Origin: Actinomycetota bacterium
Lineage (GTDB): Bacteria > Actinomycetota > Actinomycetes > Nanopelagicales > Nanopelagicaceae
Assembly (NCBI GenBank): GCA_005787645.1
Contig: SYAM01000090.1
Span: forward strand, 1-6,622
DNA length: 6,622 nt
Direction: 5' to 3'
Shown: positions 1 through 5,134 of the stretch, piece by piece
Position numbering within the stretch: position 1 is the first letter of the stretch
Layout: every line of letters begins with the position of its first letter
Position numbers and translations under genes: made by a program
The notes under the pieces: model-generated
Seen by the model: only the letters and a program-made list of their open reading frames with translations
Told to the model about the DNA's origin: nothing
Database searches by the model: none

Positions 1-522
1 CTCGGCGTTTTCACTCTGACGGCAGTGACGCTCTTTACCTGTAGCGCCCTTTATCATCGAGTGGGATGGAGTAAGAAATACAAAGCAGTATGGCGCCGCA
101 TTGATCATGCGAATATCCCGATTCTCATCGCTGGTACCTATACTCCATTTGCAATCTCTCTCCTTGAGAGTAGATCAGCCACGCTCTTGCTCTCTGCTGT
201 CTGGGGAGGGGCAATCATCACCGCCATTCTTCGCATTGCATGGGTAACTGCGCCACGTTGGCTCTATGTAATCGCCTATATAGCGTTGGGATGGGCGGCA
301 ATCGCTTACCTCCCAGAATTCCTCAATGAAGGTGGCGTGCTCATCTTTGCGTTGGTTCTGCTCGGTGGAATCCTCTATTCCGCAGGCGCATTGATTTACG
401 CCACCAAAAGGCCGAATATCTCTCCGAGGTGGTTTGGTTTCCATGAACTCTTCCACTCATTTACCGCAGGCGCTTTCTTAGCCCACCTGACTGCAGCAAT
501 TCTCGTCGTTTTTGCTCACTAG
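1..522 (+). CDS. trhA: TrhA / hemolysin III family membrane protein (PAQR superfamily), 5' end cut off
   Basis: The reading frame is open from base 1 and ends at TAG 520-522, giving 173 visible residues. Family members have about 200-220, so roughly 35-50 N-terminal residues lie outside the window, and the internal GTG at 25 should not be taken as the start. The superfamily's three conserved polar sites are all visible: Ser-x3-His (S15/H19, in SALYHR), an Asp followed by His (D35-H36, in RIDHA), and the last-helix HxxxH (H148/H152, in HELFH). Near-family-standard strings IAGTYTPF, ILYSAGALIYATKRP and FGFHELFH support the assignment. Most of the rest is hydrophobic helix, consistent with a seven-helix inner-membrane protein. 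The conserved residues are thought to bind a metal; related proteins affect membrane energetics and lipid homeostasis, and the 'hemolysin' name is historical. The last codons also carry the -35 box of the leuA leader promoter. Family is secure; the physiological role is not known. Confidence 0.93.
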   Translation, partial: LGVFTLTAVTLFTCSALYHRVGWSKKYKAVWRRIDHANIPILIAGTYTPFAISLLESRSATLLLSAVWGGAIITAILRIAWVTAPRWLYVIAYIALGWAAIAYLPEFLNEGGVLIFALVLLGGILYSAGALIYATKRPNISPRWFGFHELFHSFTAGAFLAHLTAAILVVFAH

Positions 523-548
523 TAGGCTTTGGTAGTACCCTCTTACAC
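512..548 (+). promoter_or_regulatory. Candidate promoter of the leuA leader (leaderless start at 549)
   Basis: TTGCTC (512-517) resembles the -35 consensus TTGACA. An 18-base spacer leads to TACCCT (536-541), a perfect TAnnnT actinobacterial -10. Seven bases later comes ATG 549, where transcription would be expected to begin, so the leader peptide would be translated from a leaderless mRNA. No convincing Shine-Dalgarno precedes that ATG, which fits. The -35 lies inside the end of trhA. The boxes are seen directly; promoter activity is inferred. Confidence 0.55.
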
Positions 549-614
549 ATGTTCGTTCCTGTGTTGATAGCGCAAGGCAGCCTCCTCCTTAGCTGCCGCG
601 AAGGGGCCAATTAG
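549..614 (+). CDS. leuA leader peptide, 21 codons with a Leu-Leu-Leu run
   Basis: A short frame runs from ATG 549 to TAG 612-614. It reads MFVPVLIAQG, then SLLLSC, then REGAN. Leu codons CTC-CTC-CTT occupy 582-590 and a further Leu (TTG) is at 564. Four leucines in 21 residues, three of them consecutive and directly upstream of the leucine biosynthesis gene, is the signature of an attenuation leader peptide in which slow decoding at Leu codons reports leucyl-tRNA shortage. The Leu codons fall exactly in the loop of hairpin 576-597, and the stop codon falls in the loop of the next hairpin (597-631). The start is supported by a TAnnnT box 7 bases upstream; GTG 561 in the same frame is an alternative. 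The frame is short enough to occur by chance, but composition, position and placement relative to the RNA structures argue that it is real. Confidence 0.6.
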   Translation: MFVPVLIAQGSLLLSCREGAN

Positions 615-689
615 CCGGAGCCCCTCTCGCGGGTAAAGGTCATGCCGGCAATTCCCACCCCTAAACCTTTCCCCAAGAAATCCAAGGAG
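571..689 (+). promoter_or_regulatory. leuA leader RNA: LEU-element-like pseudoknot and alternative hairpins
   Basis: Several pairings can be read directly. H1: GGCAGC 576-581 with GCTGCC 592-597, extended by CGC 571-573 with GCG 598-600 across an AA bulge; its loop 582-591 holds the Leu codons. H2: CGCGAAGGGGC 597-607 with GCCCCT-C-TCGCG 620-631, about 11 pairs with one bulge. Pseudoknot: GCCGG 614-618 in the H2 loop with CCGGC 645-649. H3: GGG 631-633 and AAAGGT 635-640 with ACCTTT 665-670 and CCC 671-673, enclosing the 3' pseudoknot strand. SD contact: CTCCTT 585-590 is the exact complement of the leuA Shine-Dalgarno AAGGAG 684-689. H1 outer pairs and the H2 base use the same bases, so they exclude each other. 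No U-run follows a hairpin, so control of translation initiation fits better than intrinsic termination. A conserved pseudoknot called the LEU element has been proposed upstream of actinobacterial leuA genes; this fits that concept, but no alignment was possible here. Confidence 0.65.
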
Positions 690-697
690 CAGCCGAG

Positions 698-2422
698 ATG
701 AACTTTCCAAAGCAACAACCAAGCAATTCACCCATCCATCGTTATCAGCCGTTCACGCCAATTGATCTACCAGATCGCACATGGCCGAATAAGCAGATCT
801 CTAAGGCACCGCAATGGTGCTCGGTCGATCTACGCGATGGCAACCAAGCGCTCATTGATCCAATGGATCCTCCGCGCAAACTTGCGATGTTCACGTTACT
901 TGTCCAGATGGGTTACAAAGAAATCGAAGTAGGTTTTCCGAGTGCGAGTCAGACTGATTTTGATTTCGTACGTAAAATCATCGAAGATGATTTGATCCCT
1001 GATGATGTCGTTATTCAAGTACTCACACAAGCGCGCACCCACCTTATTGATCGCACCTTCGAATCCATTAAGGGTGCGAAAAACGCTGTTGTCCATCTCT
1101 ACAACTCGACTTCAACCTTGCAGCGACGCGTGGTATTTGGTCAGGATAAAGAGGGAATCAAGAAGATTGCGACAGATGGCGCTGAATACTGCCTGACGTT
1201 AGTGGACACTGTAAAAGGAACCAACGTCTCCTTCGAGTATTCACCGGAGTCGTATACCGGAACAGAGTTGGAATACGCGCTAGAAGTCTGTGATGCGGTA
1301 AACGATATATGGAAGCCATCACCGTCGTGGAAGACGATTATCAACCTTCCAGCAACTGTTGAGATGGCAACACCTAATGTGTATGCAGATTCCATCGAGT
1401 GGATGTCACGGAATCTTGCTTATCGCGAGAGTGTGGTCTTGAGCCTCCACCCACATAACGATCGTGGAACGGGAGTTGCCGCTGCTGAACTGGGCTACAT
1501 GGCTGGAGCCGATCGCATCGAGGGAACGCTCTTTGGAAATGGTGAGCGAACGGGAAATGTTTGCATCGTCACCTTGGGATTGAACCTCTTGAGTCAGGGA
1601 ATCGATCCGATGATCGATTTCTCGAATATCTCTGAGATCAGACGAACTGTTGAGTACGCCAATCAGTTGCGCGTTCCTGAACGTCATCCATATGGTGGTG
1701 ATCTAGTTTTCACTGCCTTCTCTGGTTCGCATCAAGATGCGATAAAGAAAGGTTTTGAACACCTTGATCGTGATGCTAAGGCTGCAGGCAAGACCATCGA
1801 CCAGATGGTCTGGGCGGTTCCCTACCTACCGATTGATCCGAAGGATATTGGCCGTAGTTATGAGGCAGTCATCCGGGTCAATAGCCAATCAGGTAAGGGT
1901 GGCGTTGCATACATCATGAAGAACGAACATTCGCTGGATTTGCCACGTCGTCTTCAGATCGAATTTAGCCAAGTTATCCAATCCAAGACTGATGAACAAG
2001 GTGGCGAAGTCACTGCCGATGAGATGTGGCGCGTTTTCGAAGATGAATATCTACCAACTGAGGGCGTGCGTGATGTTCAGTGGGGACGATTTAGATTGCG
2101 CGGACTCTCAACAAGCTCTGTCCTTGGCGAAGATGTGAAGATCACCGCCACAGTCACTGATCGTGGAAAAGAATTCGTTCTCCAGGGAAGTGGTAACGGC
2201 CCGATTGCTGCCTTCTGTGCTGCGATGAAGAGCCATGGTGTGGGGGTAGAAGTTCTGGATTACTACGAACATGCTTTATCGGCAGGTGGCGACGCTAGCG
2301 CCGCCGCTTATCTTGAGTGCTCGATAAATGGCGAGATTTTCTGGGGGGTAGGAATCGACCCAAACACCACCACCGCTTCGCTGAAAGCAGTCGTTTCTGC
2401 GATAAATCGCGCTATTCGATAG
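698..2422 (+). CDS. leuA: 2-isopropylmalate synthase
   Basis: LeuA catalyses the first committed step of leucine biosynthesis in the cytoplasm: acetyl-CoA plus 2-oxoisovalerate gives 2-isopropylmalate. The 574-residue protein is the long actinobacterial form. It has a short N-terminal extension, a TIM-barrel catalytic domain opening with WCSVDLRDGNQAL (residues 40-52), and a C-terminal leucine-binding regulatory domain from about residue 430. Catalytic and metal residues align with M. tuberculosis LeuA at a constant offset of 34: R46 and D47 in the DLRDGNQ box, H251 and H253 in HPHNDRG, N287 in GNGERTGN. The regulatory domain is complete (GDASAAAYLEC and IDPNTTTASLKAV near the end), so feedback inhibition by leucine is expected. 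I see no tandem-repeat insertion like the one in the mycobacterial gene. ATG 698 is chosen because AAGGAG (684-689) stands 8 bases before it. The 175-bp upstream region carries a leader peptide and pseudoknot; recO follows 22 bp after the stop. Confidence 0.98.
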   Translation: MNFPKQQPSNSPIHRYQPFTPIDLPDRTWPNKQISKAPQWCSVDLRDGNQALIDPMDPPRKLAMFTLLVQMGYKEIEVGFPSASQTDFDFVRKIIEDDLIPDDVVIQVLTQARTHLIDRTFESIKGAKNAVVHLYNSTSTLQRRVVFGQDKEGIKKIATDGAEYCLTLVDTVKGTNVSFEYSPESYTGTELEYALEVCDAVNDIWKPSPSWKTIINLPATVEMATPNVYADSIEWMSRNLAYRESVVLSLHPHNDRGTGVAAAELGYMAGADRIEGTLFGNGERTGNVCIVTLGLNLLSQGIDPMIDFSNISEIRRTVEYANQLRVPERHPYGGDLVFTAFSGSHQDAIKKGFEHLDRDAKAAGKTIDQMVWAVPYLPIDPKDIGRSYEAVIRVNSQSGKGGVAYIMKNEHSLDLPRRLQIEFSQVIQSKTDEQGGEVTADEMWRVFEDEYLPTEGVRDVQWGRFRLRGLSTSSVLGEDVKITATVTDRGKEFVLQGSGNGPIAAFCAAMKSHGVGVEVLDYYEHALSAGGDASAAAYLECSINGEIFWGVGIDPNTTTASLKAVVSAINRAIR

Positions 2423-2432
2423 CACCTTGAGT

Positions 2433-2438
2433 TAGCGT
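2433..2438 (+). promoter_or_regulatory. Candidate -10 box for a leaderless recO transcript
   Basis: TAGCGT fits TAnnnT and ends 6 bases before the recO GTG at 2445, the spacing expected for a leaderless start. There is no Shine-Dalgarno in the 22-bp leuA-recO gap. I could not find a good -35 at the usual spacing, so recO may instead be read through from leuA. Confidence 0.3.
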
Positions 2439-2444
2439 AGTCGC

Positions 2445-3176
2445 GTGGGTCTCTATCGTGACGAAGCAGTGGTAATTCGCACCTCTCGCCTTGGTGAGGC
2501 GGATCGGATCATCACGCTACTTACCCGAGATCATGGTCGAATTCGGGCTGTCGCTAAGGGAGTGCGCCGTACTAAGTCAAAGTTTGGTGCGCGTTTGGAA
2601 CCAGCGAGCACAATCGATGTGCAGCTACACACCGGAAAAACTTTTGACATCATCACAGAGGCAGTCTCAAAGGAGAACTTTGGTGATGAACTTTCTTCGG
2701 ACTATCAGAAGTGGACGATTGCCTCAGCGATACTCGAGACTGCAGAACGTTTTACGCTCAACGAGCAAGAGCCTTCAAAGCAACAGTACCTCCTCGTCGT
2801 TGGCGCATTACGAAGTCTCTCTCGGAACGAACATGCACCATCGTTGATTCTCGATGCATTCCTACTGCGATCTCTGGCAGTCGGTGGATATGCGCCAGCG
2901 CTGGAAAGTTGTTTTCGGTGCGAAAAAATAGGACCACATCGCTTCTTTTCATTGGCTGGTGGTGGAAGCGTTTGCGGTGATTGTCGCCCATCAGGGTCTG
3001 CAACAGTGTCGGCAGAGGCTTTGGGATTGATGGGCGCATTGCTTGCGGGGGAGTGGATGAGCGCTGATGTGAGTGAGTTGAAGACCCAACGCGAGGCAAG
3101 TGGTGTAGTCGCCGCCTATCTACAATTTCATCTTGAACGTGCACTACGAAGTCTGCCTTTAGTGGAGCGAGTATGA
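2445..3176 (+). CDS. recO: DNA repair protein RecO
   Basis: RecO is a cytoplasmic recombination mediator that works with RecR (and RecF) to load RecA on SSB-coated single-stranded DNA, and also anneals complementary strands. The 243-residue product has the typical N-terminal OB-fold opening (LYRDEAVVIRTSRLGEADRI, residues 3-22) followed by AVAKGVRRTKSKFGARLEP (35-53), both highly characteristic of actinobacterial RecO. A helical region follows, containing a four-cysteine zinc module: C156-x2-C159 and C177-x2-C180. Length is normal for the family. The GTG start gives the expected MGLYRDE N-terminus; no ribosome binding site precedes it, but a TAnnnT box is placed for a leaderless transcript. 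It lies 22 bp after leuA and 6 bp before uppS, in the same frame as uppS. The recO-uppS pairing is conserved in Actinobacteria, including mycobacteria. Confidence 0.97.
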   Translation: MGLYRDEAVVIRTSRLGEADRIITLLTRDHGRIRAVAKGVRRTKSKFGARLEPASTIDVQLHTGKTFDIITEAVSKENFGDELSSDYQKWTIASAILETAERFTLNEQEPSKQQYLLVVGALRSLSRNEHAPSLILDAFLLRSLAVGGYAPALESCFRCEKIGPHRFFSLAGGGSVCGDCRPSGSATVSAEALGLMGALLAGEWMSADVSELKTQREASGVVAAYLQFHLERALRSLPLVERV

Positions 3177-3182
3177 GTTCCG

Positions 3183-3908
3183 ATGAGTGAGCTTGCGATG
3201 CCTCAAATCCCGAAAGATCGAATTCCGCGCCACGTTGCGGTAGTGATGGATGGCAACGGTCGGTGGGCTAAGGCGCGAGGACTACCACGGACTGCAGGGC
3301 ATGAAGCAGGTGAGGCCGCACTATTTGACGTCGTTGAGGGTGCTATCGAGATTGGCGTCAAAGAATTGAGCGCATTCGCATTTTCGACTGAGAATTGGAA
3401 GCGTTCACCAGAGGAAGTAAAGTTCCTGATGGGCTTTAATCGCGATGTGATTCGACGAAGGCTCGACCAAATGAATGCGATGGGCGTTCGAGTTCGGTGG
3501 GCCGGTCACACCGGGAGACTATGGGCAAGTGTGATCTCAGAATTAGAACGGGCTGAGGAACTTACAGCTAAAAATAAAGTTCTCACTCTCAATATGTGCG
3601 TTAACTACGGGGGTAGATCGGAGATTGTTGATGCAGCGCAGGGACTTGCAGCAGATATAAAGAGAAGGAAGATTAATCCCGAGAAAATCTCTGAGAAGAA
3701 GTTCGCGCAGTATCTTGATATTCCATCTGATGTGGATCTCTTCTTACGTTCGTCTGGCGAAGAGCGCATAAGCAATTTCCTGCTCTGGCAATCCGCCTAC
3801 GCTGAGTTGGTCTTTCTCGATGTGCTCTGGCCAGATGTGCGGCGCGATACGTTATGGAAGGCTATCGAAATCTATGCAGCGCGAGACCGTAGGTTTGGTA
3901 AGGCGTAA
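3183..3908 (+). CDS. uppS: Isoprenyl transferase (cis-prenyl / polyprenyl diphosphate synthase, UppS family)
   Basis: This enzyme adds isopentenyl diphosphate units in cis to an allylic starter and makes the polyprenyl diphosphate that becomes the lipid carrier for peptidoglycan and other wall polymers. The 241-residue protein carries the whole family signature: HVAVVMDGNGRWAKARG (residues 17-33) with the catalytic Asp at D23, H40, FAFSTENWKRS (65-75), NYGGRSEI (141-148), and the C-terminal DLFLRSSGEERISNFLLWQ with SAYAEL. R189, R195, S197 and E208 match the diphosphate and magnesium ligands of E. coli UppS at an offset of 5. Its place beside recO matches the long-chain (decaprenyl-type) mycobacterial enzyme Rv2361c rather than the short-chain Z-farnesyl one, but chain length cannot be read from sequence alone. 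ATG 3183 is 6 bp after recO; its only SD-like stretch (GGAG 3164-3167) is far away, so translational coupling is likely. ATG 3198 (MPQIPKDRIPRH) is a credible alternative start. Confidence 0.97.
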   Translation: MSELAMPQIPKDRIPRHVAVVMDGNGRWAKARGLPRTAGHEAGEAALFDVVEGAIEIGVKELSAFAFSTENWKRSPEEVKFLMGFNRDVIRRRLDQMNAMGVRVRWAGHTGRLWASVISELERAEELTAKNKVLTLNMCVNYGGRSEIVDAAQGLAADIKRRKINPEKISEKKFAQYLDIPSDVDLFLRSSGEERISNFLLWQSAYAELVFLDVLWPDVRRDTLWKAIEIYAARDRRFGKA

Positions 3909-3924
3909 GTGATCTAGCACTTGC
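3905..3924. terminator. Weak hairpin over the convergent uppS/zur stop codons
   Basis: GTAAGTG (3905-3911) pairs with CACTTGC (3918-3924), seven pairs including one G-U, around the 6-base loop ATCTAG. It spans both stops: TAA 3906-3908 of uppS and the TAG of zur (complement of 3914-3916). Only 5 bp separate the two genes. There is no T-run on either side, so termination is only a guess based on position. Confidence 0.25.
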
Positions 3925-4288
3925 TGCATAATCCAAAAAGCTCGACAGTGTGGCCAACTTCGCGGAAGTAATGTTCTTTTGCGACTGCCTCAGCCCATCG
4001 CTCTACTGAACTGCCTTCAATTTCGACTGTAGTTCCACAAGAACGGCAGACCAGGTGATGATGATGGGCTTCGCCACAGAGGCGATAGAGCGCCTCGCCA
4101 TCTTCGCGGCGAAGTACATCCACTATCTTGTCATCCAAAAGAGATTGCAACGCTCGATACACAGTAGTCAAGCCGATTCCGTCGCCATCTCTGCGCAGTA
4201 ATTGATACAACTCCTGTGCACTTGCAAAGCCACCAACCCGCTCAAGCGTGGAGATAAGTTTTATCTGGGACTTATTCATGGTCCTCAT
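3914..4288 (-). CDS. zur: Zinc uptake regulator Zur (FurB), Fur family repressor
   Basis: Zur is a dimeric DNA-binding repressor that, with zinc bound, shuts off zinc-uptake genes. The 124-residue protein has an N-terminal winged helix (residues 1-65; recognition region GLTTVYRALQSL 39-50) and a C-terminal metal-binding dimer domain. All three zinc sites known for M. tuberculosis FurB can be placed at a constant offset of 5: D57/C71/H76/H78; C81/C84/C121/C124; H75/H77/E96/H113. The HHHHLVCRSCG stretch (75-85) is typical of actinobacterial Zur. ATG 4288 is chosen because GAGGA (complement of 4297-4301) lies 8 bases upstream; the frame stays open to ATG 4393 but that stretch is the ZIP tail in another frame. 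ATG 4279 would leave only 2 bases after an SD-like sequence. The gene overlaps the upstream ZIP gene by 17 bp, so the two are probably coupled and both under the operator at 5117-5135. Gene order recO-uppS-furB-glyS also fits Zur. Confidence 0.93.
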   Translation of the reverse strand: MRTMNKSQIKLISTLERVGGFASAQELYQLLRRDGDGIGLTTVYRALQSLLDDKIVDVLRREDGEALYRLCGEAHHHHLVCRSCGTTVEIEGSSVERWAEAVAKEHYFREVGHTVELFGLCSKC

Positions 4289-5099
4289 GATGCTCATCCT
4301 CATGAGGGATGGACTTCGAGGATTCATCATGATGTTCTTCACTGCCATGGGTATGGGTGCTGTGCAGAAGCGAGACCATTGCCCACATTGCAATCACACC
4401 AACTGCTGTAGAAAGTAGGGTCAAACGTGAAGAGTGCTTTGCATGGGCTTCAGGAAGAATATGACTTGTTGCCAGATAGATGATGATGCCTGCAAATGCA
4501 GCAAGGTAGAGCGCGATGAAATCTTCGCTGAAGGCCACCATCGAACCAAGGGTTGCACCCGAGATGCGAGCTACGGTGTCCACACCGATTAACCACTTTG
4601 CATTCTTGCTCCAGTGTCCGCTTTTAATAAGTAGCGAGACAGTGTTAAGACCATCACTAAATGCATGGACCAAAAGTGCGATGAAGACTGCAATACCAAG
4701 TTGGTTGCTCACCTTGAAGGCAACGGCGAGTGCTAAACCATCAAGAAATACATGTCCACCCATCGCTACTGCGCCAAGACCTCCTGCGACATTTGCGGCA
4801 TGTTTGTGCTCATGACCGTAATCAGATTCTGCGGGTTCATGTGAACCAAAAAAGCGTTCATAGAGATGTAGCGCTAAGAATCCACCGATGAGAGCGATAG
4901 AGACTGCTGGCGCACCAAGAACCTCGGTACCGCTATGAGCGAAAACTTCAGGTAGTAGATCAAAAGCCACCAAGCCAAGAAGTAAGCCTGCGGCCAATCC
5001 AAGTACTAAGTGGAGGCGATCTTTCGCCTTCAGAGCAAGGAGGCCACCCAGGGCGGTAGCGATTGCGGTGATTGCGGCGAGGATGATTGGAAGGGTCAT
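4272..5099 (-). CDS. ZIP-family metal transporter, probable zinc importer, with His-rich tail
   Basis: This 275-residue membrane protein has about eight hydrophobic segments (near residues 2-23, 30-50, 60-80, 103-128, 132-157, 168-188, 194-211, 227-245), as expected for ZIP (ZRT/IRT-like) transporters, which move Zn2+ or other divalent metals into the cytoplasm. Helix 4 has GGHVFLDGLALAVAF with H116 and D120, the family metal motif. Helix 5 has VHAFSDGLNTVSLL with H145 and D149 where relatives usually have HE or HN followed by PEG or PHE, so the second metal site is altered. A His-containing loop follows helix 3 (GSHEPAESDYGHEHKH, 85-100), typical of ZIPs. After helix 8 there is a 30-residue tail with nine His among Glu and Asp. 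ATG 5099 has no Shine-Dalgarno but sits 6 bases after a TAGCCT -10 box, so it is likely leaderless. It is first in a unit with zur and has a Zur box in its promoter, which points to zinc. Subfamily unassigned, so no symbol given. Confidence 0.92.
   Translation of the reverse strand: MTLPIILAAITAIATALGGLLALKAKDRLHLVLGLAAGLLLGLVAFDLLPEVFAHSGTEVLGAPAVSIALIGGFLALHLYERFFGSHEPAESDYGHEHKHAANVAGGLGAVAMGGHVFLDGLALAVAFKVSNQLGIAVFIALLVHAFSDGLNTVSLLIKSGHWSKNAKWLIGVDTVARISGATLGSMVAFSEDFIALYLAAFAGIIIYLATSHILPEAHAKHSSRLTLLSTAVGVIAMWAMVSLLHSTHTHGSEEHHDESSKSIPHEDEHHEDHE
4286..4301 (-). promoter_or_regulatory. zur ribosome binding site inside the ZIP His/Glu/Asp tail codons
   Basis: On the minus strand GAGGA (4297-4301) is followed by 8 bases and ATG (4286-4288). 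These same bases encode part of the acidic, His-rich end of the ZIP protein (codons for HEDEHH). The octamer CATGAGGA occurs twice here, 15 bases apart, which creates competing ATGs; this site decides the choice of 4288. Confidence 0.6.
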
Positions 5100-5105
5100 G
5101 GGGAG

Positions 5106-5134
5106 AGGCTACCAAAAATGAAAATGGTTGTCAT
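5106..5134 (-). promoter_or_regulatory. Promoter of the ZIP-zur unit (leaderless)
   Basis: Read on the minus strand: ATGACA (5134-5129), one mismatch from TTGACA; 17-base spacer; TAGCCT (5111-5106), a TAnnnT -10; then six bases to ATG 5099. This geometry predicts transcription starting at the start codon itself, which explains why no ribosome binding site is present. The Zur box fills the spacer and covers the -35. Confidence 0.6.

Noticed and set aside
571..640. Classical intrinsic terminator in the leuA leader
   Set aside because: No T-run follows hairpin 576-597 or hairpin 597-631, so Rho-independent termination is not supported.
523..697. T-box riboswitch in the leuA leader
   Set aside because: The span is too short and I see no T-box sequence or stem I specifier layout; the leader peptide plus pseudoknot explains the structure.
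543..731. 62-codon minus-strand frame across the leuA leader
   Set aside because: It is antisense to the leader and the leuA start, has no recognisable motif, and is explained by the base-paired, GC-rich leader.
2758..3144. 128-codon minus-strand frame inside recO
   Set aside because: It is fully antisense to a conserved gene and its translation has no domain-like pattern.
4289..4393. N-terminal extension of Zur to ATG 4393
   Set aside because: The added 35 residues are the ZIP C-terminal codons read in another frame; Fur proteins begin near MNKSQIKL, and a good Shine-Dalgarno marks ATG 4288.
4516..4815. 99-codon plus-strand frame inside the ZIP gene
   Set aside because: Shadow frame opposite a clear transporter gene; composition mirrors complementary membrane-helix codons.
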